Below, in pieces: positions 36,172-44,635 of a stretch of 47,882 bases of DNA (position 1 is its first letter; every line of letters begins with the position of its first letter). The DNA lies in contig JACRLM010000008.1 of NCBI GenBank assembly GCA_016235255.1, forward strand, positions 1 through 47,882. The letters run 5' to 3'. The notes under the pieces were generated by a model. That model had not been told where the DNA came from. It saw only the letters and a list, made by a program, of their open reading frames with translations, and searched no databases. The DNA is from Nitrospinota bacterium. GTDB taxonomy: Bacteria; Nitrospinota_A; UBA7883; JACRLM01. The translations under genes were made by a program, and so were the position numbers.

Positions 36172-38394
36172 ATGTTCAAATCGGACGAGGACCTGCTCGC
36201 GGCGCTCAAGGCCATCCTCGTATCACCGCTGTCCATGAGGGAAATCCTGGGCGGACTTAAAATCCCCAGCGCCCAGAGAAGCCTGTACAGGCGCCGGATA
36301 CGGACCATTTCAGAGTCCGGCGAGGTGGTGCGCATAAAGGGGGGGCGTTATGGCCTTCCGGAAAAAATGAACCTTGTCACCGGCATGGTGCAGGGACATC
36401 CGGAGGGATTCGGGTTTGTGATTCCCGACGACCCTTCACAGTCCGACCTTTTCTTAAGCCACCGCGCCTTTGACGAGGCGATGCATGGGGACAAGGTGGT
36501 GGCCCGGGTGGAAAGCGTGCGCCCGGACGGACGGCGCGAAGGAAGGGTGATCCGGGTGCTCGATCGGGCTCACGAGACCGTGGTGGGAACATTTGAAAGG
36601 TCCCGCAACGCGGGATACGTGGTCCCCTTCGAGCGGCGCATATCACGCGATATCTTCATTCCGCCAGACGCCACCGGCGGAGCCCGGCAGGGGCAGGCGG
36701 TGGTGGCCAAGATCGTTGAATATCCGTCCAAGACCCGCCCTTCGATGGGGGAGATCACAAAAGTGCTCGGGGACGCGGACGATCCTGCGGTGGAAATACA
36801 GATAATCGTGGCCAGGTACAAGCTGAGGTCCGATTTCCCCCATGCCGCCGCCCACGAGGCCAAATCGCAGCATCCCCCAACAGCCAAAGACCTGACCGGC
36901 CGGCTTGACCTTCGGGCAAGACCCATTGTCACCATAGACGGAGAGACGGCCAAGGACTTTGACGACGCGGTGGAGGTGGAACGGCTGGAAAACGGCGACT
37001 ACAAACTGGGAGTTCACATTGCCGACGTTTCGCATTACGTCAAAGAGGGTTCGGCGCTGGACAAGGAAGCGTACAAGCGCGGCACATCGGTGTATTTCCC
37101 CGGCTCGGTAATCCCCATGCTTCCGTTCGAACTGTCCAACGACCTTTGTTCGCTCAATCCCAAGGTGGACAGGCTCACCCTAAGCTGCATAATGACATTC
37201 AATCCGGGGGGCGACCTTGTGGACTACCATGTGGCCGAATCGGTGATCCGGTCCGTGGAGCGCATGACATATACAGCCGTGGCTGCCATTATTGAGAACA
37301 GGGACGCGGCGGTGACTGAACGGTACCACGGGCTTGTGAAAAATTTCAGGCTCATGGCCGAGCTTGCCGGAATACTTCGGCGCAAAAGAGCGATGAACGG
37401 CGCGCTGGACTTCGACCTGCCGGAGCCGCAGATCATCCTGGACGTGACCGGAAGGCCGGAAAGCATCGTGGTGGCCGAGCGCAACGTGGCCCACAGGCTC
37501 ATCGAGGAATTCATGCTGGCCGCGAACAGGACCGTGGCGGGCCACTTCATAAAAAGCCGTTACCCCGCCGTGTTCCGCGTGCATGACGAGCCGGATCCGG
37601 TGAAGCTGGAGGCGTTCCGCGAATTCATACAGGCGTTCGGATTTGGCATCCGGCCCGGGGACAAGATCACGTCAAGGAAGCTACAGGGCATCCTGGAGAA
37701 AATGGAGGGGCGGCCCGAGGAAAAGCTTATCACCCATGTGATGCTTCGCTCCATGAAACAGGCGCGCTATTCCACCGACAACATCGGCCATTTCGGCCTG
37801 GCATTCGAACATTACACCCATTTCACAAGCCCCATCCGCAGATATCCGGACCTGATCGTCCACCGCCTGCTGCGCGACCTTATGCGAAAGCAGCGGCGGG
37901 AGGAGCAATGGACCGCCTTCCTGCCGAAAATGGCGGATAGCACATCCGCCGCGGAGCGCAACGCCGACGAAGCGGAACGCCAGGCGGTAAAACTCCGGCA
38001 GTGCCAGTACATGAAGGAGAGGATCGGGGAGGAGTACGACGGGGTGATCTCCGGTGTCATAGCCTTCGGATTTTTCGTGGAGGCGGTGGCCACCCACGTG
38101 GAGGGGCTTGTGCGCATCACTTCCATCGCGGACGACTACTACAAATTCGACGAAAAGGGGCACGCCCTCATAGGGGAAAGGACGCGCAAAAGGTTCCGGC
38201 TGGGTGACATGGTGCGGATACGGGTGGAAAACGTTTCAGTCGAGCGGCGGCAGATCGACTTTTCACTGGTGAAAAAGGGGGAAGAGCGCGCCGGGCGCGG
38301 ACGCGGCGAACCCAAGAGAGCGGTCAAGCCGAAACGCCGGACAAGCGAAAAGCGGAGTGGCGCCAGGTCCGGCCTGAAAAGAAAAAAACGCTGA
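36172..38394 (+). CDS. rnr: Ribonuclease R (RNase II family 3'-5' exoribonuclease)
   Basis: RNase R degrades structured RNA processively and takes part in RNA quality control. The 740-residue product has an N-terminal winged-helix/OB region, with the cold-shock-type block MVQGHPEGFGFVIPDD. The RNB catalytic domain has IDGETAKDFDDAVEVE (metal-binding acidic residues) and FTSPIRRYPDLIVHR. An S1 domain (EYDGVISGVIAFGFFVE) is followed by a Lys/Arg-rich tail. I start at ATG 36172, preceded by AGGGA 7 bases away. A GTG at 36112 would add 20 unrelated residues. The AT-rich gap to bcsG presumably holds divergent promoters. Confidence 0.95.
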   Translation: MFKSDEDLLAALKAILVSPLSMREILGGLKIPSAQRSLYRRRIRTISESGEVVRIKGGRYGLPEKMNLVTGMVQGHPEGFGFVIPDDPSQSDLFLSHRAFDEAMHGDKVVARVESVRPDGRREGRVIRVLDRAHETVVGTFERSRNAGYVVPFERRISRDIFIPPDATGGARQGQAVVAKIVEYPSKTRPSMGEITKVLGDADDPAVEIQIIVARYKLRSDFPHAAAHEAKSQHPPTAKDLTGRLDLRARPIVTIDGETAKDFDDAVEVERLENGDYKLGVHIADVSHYVKEGSALDKEAYKRGTSVYFPGSVIPMLPFELSNDLCSLNPKVDRLTLSCIMTFNPGGDLVDYHVAESVIRSVERMTYTAVAAIIENRDAAVTERYHGLVKNFRLMAELAGILRRKRAMNGALDFDLPEPQIILDVTGRPESIVVAERNVAHRLIEEFMLAANRTVAGHFIKSRYPAVFRVHDEPDPVKLEAFREFIQAFGFGIRPGDKITSRKLQGILEKMEGRPEEKLITHVMLRSMKQARYSTDNIGHFGLAFEHYTHFTSPIRRYPDLIVHRLLRDLMRKQRREEQWTAFLPKMADSTSAAERNADEAERQAVKLRQCQYMKERIGEEYDGVISGVIAFGFFVEAVATHVEGLVRITSIADDYYKFDEKGHALIGERTRKRFRLGDMVRIRVENVSVERRQIDFSLVKKGEERAGRGRGEPKRAVKPKRRTSEKRSGARSGLKRKKR

Positions 38395-38420
38395 CAAGCG
38401 CGGCACGCGCCAACAATGGC

Positions 38421-38891
38421 CTAGAAGGTGACGGATATCACGCCGCAAAAACCCAGCGGCGCGTTGTTCACTATCACGCATCCATCCGACCCGCACAGGC
38501 AAAGGGTGGCCGTATCATAAGCTGGCCAGCCGCCAAGGTCGAGGGTATTGACATTGACCGCCGCTCCGCCGCATGAGCCAAAGGCCATTGTGGACGCGGG
38601 ATAATATATTCTGGATCCGCACGTTCCGCCGCCAGCGTCCATGGAGATGTCCCAATATTCACAGGCGGGAGCGTAGTGGGTGAATTCCATCGTCGCGCAG
38701 GAATAATAAGGGCATCCGAAACCGTCATTCCAATATCCGCACGGCGCGCCGTAACCGAGAACGAACTCGCCTCCACACCCGGCCAAAGCGGCGAAAATGG
38801 CCGCTATTACCGCAACGCGCCCTAAACCCGCTCCCGGGCGAGTCCAAAAGAAACCGCCATTTATAGCCGTAGTCTTCGATGTTTTTTTCAT
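38421..38891 (-). CDS. Cysteine-rich putative lipoprotein of unknown function
   Basis: I do not recognise a family. The 156-residue product from ATG 38891 has a long basic N-region, then a hydrophobic stretch ending in the lipobox LAGC (VIAAIFAALAGC). It should be lipidated and membrane-anchored. The mature part has ten further cysteines, often in Gly-Cys or Cys-x-Cys pairs (LCLCGSDGC), plus many Tyr and Gly residues. This suggests a small disulfide-stabilised periplasmic or surface domain. An upstream in-frame start at 38948 would add residues not needed for export. It converges on rnr. Confidence 0.65.
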   Translation of the reverse strand: MKKTSKTTAINGGFFWTRPGAGLGRVAVIAAIFAALAGCGGEFVLGYGAPCGYWNDGFGCPYYSCATMEFTHYAPACEYWDISMDAGGGTCGSRIYYPASTMAFGSCGGAAVNVNTLDLGGWPAYDTATLCLCGSDGCVIVNNAPLGFCGVISVTF

Positions 38892-39077
38892 GGGACCACC
38901 AAAGCATCCCCACTTGAATTTTACCACGCTTGGGGCGGGCGGCCACACCGCTTGACACCCGCATATTATTACGGTTCAATGAGATTAACTTTGGGGCTGA
39001 AATTAAAGGCTTTCCGTCCAACGGCCATATAGCCTCAAAACATCGGCCCTGCATTCTGGGGCCATGCCAACGGGATT

Positions 39078-41147
39078 ATGTTTGAAAAACTGAAAATAAG
39101 CGGCATACTCGCAAAATTCCCCAAGTCCGGGGGAAGCGAAAGAAAAGCCATGCTCGAAAAGCTTGCGGCCTTGGGCGACATGGCCGTGGGCATGACCGCC
39201 GACGAGCTTCGCTATAACCATATCCTCTATACGGACGCCGAAGAGATATTCATGAAAATATTCCGCAAGGAATATCTGCCGGTGTTCATACAGGGGCTTT
39301 CCGACCACAAGGAAAACGTGCGGGAACTGTACGCCGACACGATCACAAAACGGGGGGGCGCCGCGGCCGTCTCCGCGCTCATCGAAAAAATGGCCGACGA
39401 TGACAACACTTTGCGCAAGGCGGCCGGGGAACTTGTGGTGTCTTTGGGGGGGATGTCCGCGGTGGCGAGAATATCGCCTCTTCTAAGGCACGAAAACAAG
39501 GAAGTGAAAAAGACCGCCATGGACGCGCTTGTGGCGATAAAGCCCGAGAGAGCCGTTGAAATGCTGTCGCCGCTTCTGGACGACCGGGACCAGTGGATCA
39601 GGCGCAAGACTGTGGAGGCAATCTGCAAGCTCAAGGACAAGCAGTCCATACCGCTATTAAAGGTGAAACTGGCGGACGAGAAAGACAGCGGCATCATCAA
39701 GATGATCATCGAGGCGATAGGATCCGCCGGAGGGAAGGAGGACGCGGTGTTCCTCCTGCCCACGGTTAAAAACATGGACCTTACCATAAGACAGCTGGCC
39801 ACCGAAGCGATCTCCAGGATAGCCGATTCGACCCTGGTGCCACATCTGCTCGACCTGTTAAAAGATGAGGACGTGAACATACGCCGCTCCGCCGTGGACA
39901 TTCTTGACGGACTGAAAGATCCCTCGACCGCCGCCGCGCTTATACGCGCCCTAAAGGACGGCGACTGGTGGGTGCGCGAAATCGCCACGGACGCCCTCAG
40001 CGCCCTGGGAGGGGGCAAAATAAGCCAGATGATATCCGGGCTGCTGCACGACGAGGATGAATATGTGCGGCGGTCCGCGGTGGAGTTTTATTGCAGGGTG
40101 AAAGACCCTTCAGTTTACGCCGCACTGGTCCAGCTCCTGGCGGACAAGGACTGGTGGGTGCGCGAGAAGGCTATCACCGCCCTTGGGCTCATCGGCTCGC
40201 CGGACGCCATACCGGAAATCGCAAAAATGACCGGGGACAGCGAAGTGAAATGGGCGATCCCAAGGGCCCTTAAAAGCATCGGATCACCGGAAGGGCTCAA
40301 ACCGTTGGGGGTGTTGCTAAAGGATGATCAGCGGCAGATACGGTTCGAGGCGTTAGAGGCGGTCCTGTCGCTTGACGGGCCAGAATCCGACAAGCTTGTC
40401 AAGACCGCGGCTTTGGACAAGGACGCGGAAATCGCCGGCCGGGCGCTCAAGGCGTTGCGGGAAAGGACCGGCAGGACGTGGCTGAAGGAAGACGTAATGC
40501 GCGAAGCCGGGCCTGCCAACGGCGGCAAACAGGCGCCTCTTATCACTTTCATGGAAGTGTCCCCCGGTGACCTGCTCACGGAGGCGATAATGGTGGTGGA
40601 CATCTGCCAGTCCACCGGCACAGCCGCCACATTCGGCGACAATTTCATATTGAAAATGGGGGACGACCTTTTTGAGACCATTATCCCCATCGCCAGGGAC
40701 GAGGGGGTGCGGTTTTACAAAAGCACCGGCGACGGATATCTGATGACTTTCGAGTCGGCGTTATCGGCCGTCAACACGGCTGTAAAGACCCTCGCCCGCG
40801 TCCGGGAAAGGAACGCGGGATCCGAAGGCAGACGCAGGATGTCGCTGCGGTTCTCCATTAATTTCGGCGAATGCCGGGTGGACAACAATCTGGACAGGAT
40901 CGGCGTGGCTGTGAACATGACGTTCAGGGCGGACGGAATAAAACAGGATTCGGTCATCATCATGCCGGGGCAGAACCTCGACCAGATCAACAATTTCCCC
41001 GCGGAGAACAGGATATTGCTCACCGAGCCGGCCCTGATGGAACTGAGCCACAAAGGAGATTTCCAGGCAAGGCCGCTGGGATTTTTCGAGCTTCGCGGGA
41101 TAACAGGCCTCCACAAGCTTTATCAATTGCTTATTGAAGGCGAATAA
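39078..41147 (+). CDS. HEAT-repeat protein fused to a class III nucleotidyl cyclase-like domain
   Basis: The 689-residue protein consists of about 12 HEAT/PBS-lyase-type helical repeats (residues about 65-470; units such as DGDWWVREIATDALSALG and DKDWWVREKAITALGLIG). A C-terminal adenylate/guanylate cyclase-like domain follows (about 490-685). Two metal-binding Asp positions are visible in IMVVDICQST and FYKSTGDGYLMTF, and GVAVNMTFRA lies where the catalytic Asn/Arg loop is expected. Whether it makes cAMP, cGMP or neither is unknown. No signal peptide or membrane segment is seen, so it is cytoplasmic. The HEAT array could be a protein-interaction or regulatory scaffold. The gene stands alone between the lipoprotein and csp. 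Confidence 0.85.
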   Translation: MFEKLKISGILAKFPKSGGSERKAMLEKLAALGDMAVGMTADELRYNHILYTDAEEIFMKIFRKEYLPVFIQGLSDHKENVRELYADTITKRGGAAAVSALIEKMADDDNTLRKAAGELVVSLGGMSAVARISPLLRHENKEVKKTAMDALVAIKPERAVEMLSPLLDDRDQWIRRKTVEAICKLKDKQSIPLLKVKLADEKDSGIIKMIIEAIGSAGGKEDAVFLLPTVKNMDLTIRQLATEAISRIADSTLVPHLLDLLKDEDVNIRRSAVDILDGLKDPSTAAALIRALKDGDWWVREIATDALSALGGGKISQMISGLLHDEDEYVRRSAVEFYCRVKDPSVYAALVQLLADKDWWVREKAITALGLIGSPDAIPEIAKMTGDSEVKWAIPRALKSIGSPEGLKPLGVLLKDDQRQIRFEALEAVLSLDGPESDKLVKTAALDKDAEIAGRALKALRERTGRTWLKEDVMREAGPANGGKQAPLITFMEVSPGDLLTEAIMVVDICQSTGTAATFGDNFILKMGDDLFETIIPIARDEGVRFYKSTGDGYLMTFESALSAVNTAVKTLARVRERNAGSEGRRRMSLRFSINFGECRVDNNLDRIGVAVNMTFRADGIKQDSVIIMPGQNLDQINNFPAENRILLTEPALMELSHKGDFQARPLGFFELRGITGLHKLYQLLIEGE

Positions 41148-41245
41148 TCCCGCCACCCCAGAAGGCGCACATACCCCTGAACCGTATTCACCTCATTTTG
41201 GCGCAATCCGCTAGAGGCAGTAATAACAACCCGGATTTTAAGCGC

Positions 41246-41449
41246 TTATATCCTGGTTACGTTTTTGGCGTGGAGCCCTTTGGGACCTTCGCACACCTCG
41301 AACTGGACAGGCTGGCCGTCCTCCAGGGTTTTGTACCCCTCGGCGCTAATGGCCGAGTAATGCACAAAAACGTCCTCCTCCCTGTCGTCCCCCTTGATAA
41401 ATCCGTATCCCTTTGCATTATTGAACCATTTGACCTTGCCGCTAAGCAT
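41246..41449 (-). CDS. Cold-shock domain protein (CspA family)
   Basis: This small single-stranded nucleic-acid-binding protein has 67 residues. Its beta-barrel carries RNP1 (KGYGFIKGD) and RNP2 (VFVHYSAI) and ends HAKNVTRI. Such proteins act as RNA chaperones. The start ATG 41449 is preceded by a GAGGGG-type ribosome site. An upstream in-frame ATG at 41491 would add 14 non-homologous residues. A promoter about 250 bases upstream predicts a long leader. Which csp paralogue it is cannot be told. Confidence 0.93.
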   Translation of the reverse strand: MLSGKVKWFNNAKGYGFIKGDDREEDVFVHYSAISAEGYKTLEDGQPVQFEVCEGPKGLHAKNVTRI

Positions 41450-41699
41450 CTTAAAGCCCCCCTCATTACTAAAAAACACCATGACGATCACAACATCTCA
41501 AGCCTATAGGCCGTCCCCAATGAGTGCAGGCCTCCCCACGCTTGATCAATTAAAATGCAAAGACCCCGGGCTCAAGCCAAAATGCCTCAAGCCGCAGGTT
41601 GTATTGATAATAGCCAGCCTGAAAACCGCCCCCGTGACCGCCGGCCGAAAGGACTCGCCACGGTGAAAGAGCCATTACCCCACTTTTCCAAGTGCAGAC

Positions 41700-41728
41700 A
41701 TTTGAAAGCAATTTAAATGCAATGTCAA
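41700..41728 (-). promoter_or_regulatory. Candidate csp promoter
   Basis: On the minus strand a perfect TTGACA (41728-41723) is followed after 17 bases by TCAAAT (41705-41700), four of six matches to the -10 consensus. The predicted start near 41693 gives a leader of about 245 bases, similar in size class to cold-shock mRNA leaders. Confidence 0.55.
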
Positions 41729-41810
41729 GTATATTTTTTTGCCGCGACGCGTTCGCAGAGACAAGGTTCCATCGGGCCCAGACTGTGGCCTGGGCATCAT
41801 CCAATTGGCT

Positions 41811-41816
41811 TATAAT
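41811..41816 (+). promoter_or_regulatory. Candidate -10 element (TATAAT) for the Gly-rich secreted protein
   Basis: A perfect TATAAT lies 31 bases before the ATG at 41847. An AGGAAG ribosome site lies between them. No matching -35 element is visible, so an activator or alternative element may be needed. Confidence 0.45.
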
Positions 41817-41846
41817 AGCGCTACGTGAAGATTTCAGGAAGCGTAT

Positions 41847-42218
41847 ATGACCAAACTGGACATGGTTTTGCGCTCAGGGATTATATTCATCTGCGCAATG
41901 GCTTTTATTGCCGCAATGATGGCCGGTGTGGCGCCGGCGCAGGCAACCAGGGAAAGTGATCTCACCGCGATCTGCCATAATCCCGGCCCAGGCCAGCGGA
42001 CAATAGGCGTCCATCCGGCCGAACTTGCGGCCCATCTGGCGCATGGTGATTACAAGGGGGCGTGTTCCTCCGCCGCCGGAGAACTGAAAGGGAGCAGCGG
42101 GGGGACAAGCGGCGCCACGGGTGGCACCACCGGCGGGGCGGCGGGATCGGCCAAGGATATCAAGGGAGCGAATGGAACTGGCGGCACCACCGGCGGGGCG
42201 GCGGGATCTGTACGCTGA
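41847..42218 (+). CDS. Small secreted protein with HGD-type motif and Gly/Thr-rich repeat tail
   Basis: The 123-residue product has a signal peptide (cleavage near AQA-T). A short Cys/His block ICHNPGPGQRTIGVHP ... HLAHGDYKGAC follows. This block resembles a recurring motif (CHIPPGN...HGD..GxC) seen in many secreted bacterial proteins, where it may bind metal or form a disulfide. The last 45 residues are low-complexity Gly/Thr/Ala, including two copies of GGTTGGAAGS. Function is unknown. AGGAAG lies 6 bases before the ATG. The gene converges on the methyltransferase with a 13-bp gap. Confidence 0.65.
   Translation: MTKLDMVLRSGIIFICAMAFIAAMMAGVAPAQATRESDLTAICHNPGPGQRTIGVHPAELAAHLAHGDYKGACSSAAGELKGSSGGTSGATGGTTGGAAGSAKDIKGANGTGGTTGGAAGSVR
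42123..42208 (+). repeat. Two exact 26-bp direct repeats, 60 bp apart
   Basis: Positions 42123-42148 and 42183-42208 are identical and in the same reading frame (60 bp = 20 codons). They encode the duplicated GTTGGAAGS segment of the secreted protein. The exact nucleotide identity suggests recent expansion or gene conversion, and the tail length may vary between strains. Confidence 0.85.
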
Positions 42219-42231
42219 AGACGGAACCGGC

Positions 42232-42846
42232 TTACTGTTTCTTTTCCAAGCTCACGGCAAGATTGAAAAGCCCGCCTCTTCTGGCGCTCCTGACTTCCAG
42301 CCCATTGGCCTGGGCCATCCGCTTGATATAGTCCAGCCCGAAAAGGTTCACTGAAAATCCATGCCTGCGGTGCCACCACCGGTAGGCCTTCCCCGCCAGG
42401 CAAGTGGAAGGGGCCAGCAGGACTATCCTCCCCCCCGGCTTTATCGCAAGAGAGGCTTCGCGGAAAAATGGCGCGGGATCGGGGACGAATTCCAGCGCCC
42501 CGGCGCACAGCACCCTGTCGAACACCGGCTTGACAGGCAGATGGGCCAGGTCCGCCACGGCCTTTTTCACCCCTTGCGCTGCCACCGCGGCGGTCATGGA
42601 GAATAGCATGTCCGTTACGGCATACAGCGATGGGCCCATCGGGGCGATACGGGAGGCATACCACCCGTGGCCGCATCCAACCTCCAGCACGCCAAGGCCG
42701 GCCAGCGGTGATATTTCCGCCAATACGGCCTTCAGTTCCATCTCCCTCACCGCCCGCCACGCGCCGCGCTCGGATTGCTCCCCGTAACTTGCGGCCCTCT
42801 CGTCGAAATGGCGGTTCACAGCTTTCTGGCTAGAGTCGTGATTCAT
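42232..42846 (-). CDS. Class I SAM-dependent methyltransferase
   Basis: The 204-residue protein has a Rossmann-type SAM-binding fold: motif I VLEVGCGHGWYA, an acidic strand end replaced by a VTD, LPVKPVFDRVLCAGALEFVPDP as motif II, and a post-motif GGRIVLLAP. The layout is of the UbiE/small-molecule methyltransferase type (methyltransf_11). The substrate is not evident. It runs opposite to the Gly-rich secreted protein, with a 73-bp gap from the upstream TPR gene. Confidence 0.85.
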   Translation of the reverse strand: MNHDSSQKAVNRHFDERAASYGEQSERGAWRAVREMELKAVLAEISPLAGLGVLEVGCGHGWYASRIAPMGPSLYAVTDMLFSMTAAVAAQGVKKAVADLAHLPVKPVFDRVLCAGALEFVPDPAPFFREASLAIKPGGRIVLLAPSTCLAGKAYRWWHRRHGFSVNLFGLDYIKRMAQANGLEVRSARRGGLFNLAVSLEKKQ

Positions 42847-42919
42847 AGGTATTTATCTAAAACTTGGCGGAGCGTCTGCCCTTGCGGGGCCCTTGGCCGG
42901 GCAGGTAATATCGGTTATT

Positions 42920-43633
42920 TCAGTCCCTTGATTTGAGGCTTTTGATCCGTTCCGTGATTTTAAGCGTTTCTTCCTTCATGCCGGACTGGTCAAACAACAC
43001 CAGCGCGCGCCGGGAATGATCCAACGCCTGTCCTATGTCCCCGCGTGATTCGTGGATCAACGAAATGCCGTACGCGCTAAAGGCCGCCTCCTTTTTCGTC
43101 TTGGCTCCCACCTTTGATCCTTCAAGGTAAAACGCTTCCGCTTTTTCCAGGTCTCCGGAGCCCCTGTGAATGTCGCCTAAAAGGCGGAAGGCTGTGGCCT
43201 TCGCCCCGGCGGTGGAGAGTTTTCCGGCCTGCTCTTCAAGGTGGTTTACCGCCTCTGGTGAAGGTTTCACCCCTCCCGCCACGTTTGCGGCTGCTTGTTC
43301 CAGAGGCTTCAACATTTCCATGTCCCCGGCCAGTTCCCCGGCGCCTTCTCCCGGTTTTGAAAACCAGGGGTGAGGCTCTGATTCCTCGGGGACGGCTGGC
43401 GCCAAGTCCGGTTTCTTTATGTACTTTACGTAATAGCCGTAAACGTATGGGATCATCAGTACGATGAAAAAGGACACAACTCCAATCAGGACCGGCACAT
43501 GCCGTGTCATCACGGCTATGACGACTTCCCAGCCGGTCTTGAAGGCGAATTCCTGTGCGTCCGGCAGGACGCGCCCGGGCACAACCGCAATCGCCCGGCC
43601 CGTCAGTTCAAGAGCAGTCCATAGTGTGTTCAT
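42920..43633 (-). CDS. Membrane-anchored TPR-like protein
   Basis: The 237-residue product has one membrane helix (VLIGVVSFFIVLMIPYVYGY, about 48-68) and then a soluble region. Its last 110 residues form about three TPR-like helical pairs (ATAFRLLGDIHRGSGDLEKAEAFYLEGS; AAFSAYGISLIHESRGDIGQALDHSRRA). Such domains usually mediate protein contacts. It begins 3 bp after the YkgJ-like gene, so the two form a unit. No specific function is recognisable. Confidence 0.75.
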   Translation of the reverse strand: MNTLWTALELTGRAIAVVPGRVLPDAQEFAFKTGWEVVIAVMTRHVPVLIGVVSFFIVLMIPYVYGYYVKYIKKPDLAPAVPEESEPHPWFSKPGEGAGELAGDMEMLKPLEQAAANVAGGVKPSPEAVNHLEEQAGKLSTAGAKATAFRLLGDIHRGSGDLEKAEAFYLEGSKVGAKTKKEAAFSAYGISLIHESRGDIGQALDHSRRALVLFDQSGMKEETLKITERIKSLKSRD

Positions 43634-43636
43634 GGC

Positions 43637-44437
43637 CTAGGCGTTGACCTCCATGCTCGGCAGCCCGAGGGTGGAGAACTCAAGCCATCTGACAGCGAAA
43701 CGCAGGATGTCCTCATCGTTTGTCCGGATTTTCTCAATTGTTTCTGAATCAAGCCTGAACCTCTTTAAAAACGTGGAGCCGAAAACGAACTGGCGGAACC
43801 TGTCCACATCGTAAAGCGACATGTATATCATCCCCAGCTTGCCGTCATCAAGTTTTCCCGGCTCGCCGAGTTTTTCATGGAATGAAAACCGCACGACGAT
43901 TTCGTTGTGCAGGTTATAGTCCGCCGCCCCCTGGCCGAGCACCCATTCCTCCAGGGTCTGGCTTTTGCCTTCCTTCCACCCAAGGCAGTGATCCTCCTCC
44001 ACCTTAAAGAATATCCGGTCCCCCGAGGCGGAGGCGGATCCGGAAGATGCGGCCTGGCCAAGGGGATATACGCGGCACGATGTGGGCCTGTCCGCGTACA
44101 CGCCGCACCCTTTTTCCGTCACGAACGGACAAGCCCCCTCCCCGTCCATTTTCAGCCGCACCACCGGCAGGCCCAGCAACGGATCCATCGCCACTGTGGT
44201 GTGCTTTTCGTGGAATTCCCATGACTTCAGGCCCAGCCGGTTTTTCAGCCTGAGCACGTCGTAAGGCATCAGAAAAAGATCCGGATTCCGGCAGCACGAT
44301 GTCCAGCACGAAAGGGCGTCGTGGCATTTGAAATTGAACGATTCCCCCCACCCTATTTTGGGAAGTTTTTCGACAGCCTCGTGGATCGCCTGGCTTAAAC
44401 CGCCACCGTGTTCTCCGCTTCCGCCATCTCCCGTCAT
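43637..44437 (-). CDS. YkgJ-type cysteine-cluster protein (putative Fe-S/Zn binding)
   Basis: The 266-residue protein carries the cysteine set of the YkgJ/CxxCxxCC superfamily in variant form: FKCHDALSCWTSCC, then CPFVTEKGCGVYADRPTSCRVYP. The latter matches the typical CPFL...C.IY..RP..CR.YP block. These proteins are thought to bind a metal or Fe-S cluster, and few have known roles. ATG 44437 has GGAGAC about 10 bases upstream. A longer frame to 44560 adds unrelated residues. The TPR gene follows directly, suggesting they work together. Confidence 0.8.
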   Translation of the reverse strand: MTGDGGSGEHGGGLSQAIHEAVEKLPKIGWGESFNFKCHDALSCWTSCCRNPDLFLMPYDVLRLKNRLGLKSWEFHEKHTTVAMDPLLGLPVVRLKMDGEGACPFVTEKGCGVYADRPTSCRVYPLGQAASSGSASASGDRIFFKVEEDHCLGWKEGKSQTLEEWVLGQGAADYNLHNEIVVRFSFHEKLGEPGKLDDGKLGMIYMSLYDVDRFRQFVFGSTFLKRFRLDSETIEKIRTNDEDILRFAVRWLEFSTLGLPSMEVNA

Positions 44438-44635
44438 TTGGCAATTGTCTCCATAAATGAAAAAACGGCTGCGCCAACCTTCAGCGCCGCCGCTTTTCAA
44501 ATAGTAACCTTTTTGGCGAACTATGGAAAGTTTAGTTGTCACGTAAAACCAGCGTATCAATCTCGATGCATCCCCTATCGCTATTCCAGATTAGGGGGTA
44601 TCATTTAACAAAATTGTCATAATGGTGGCGCCCAG

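Larger units (their letters stand above)
41450..41846. other. Leader of the csp gene and divergent promoter region
   Basis: No gene is supported here. The left 245 bases appear to be an untranslated leader of the csp mRNA. The right part holds the minus-strand promoter for csp (41700-41728) and a TATAAT for the next plus-strand gene. An 84-codon minus-strand frame within the leader (41550-41804) shows no family features. Confidence 0.5.

Noticed and set aside
41550..41804. 84-codon minus-strand frame in the csp leader
   Set aside because: It lacks a ribosome site and family features, and its region is better explained as promoter and leader.
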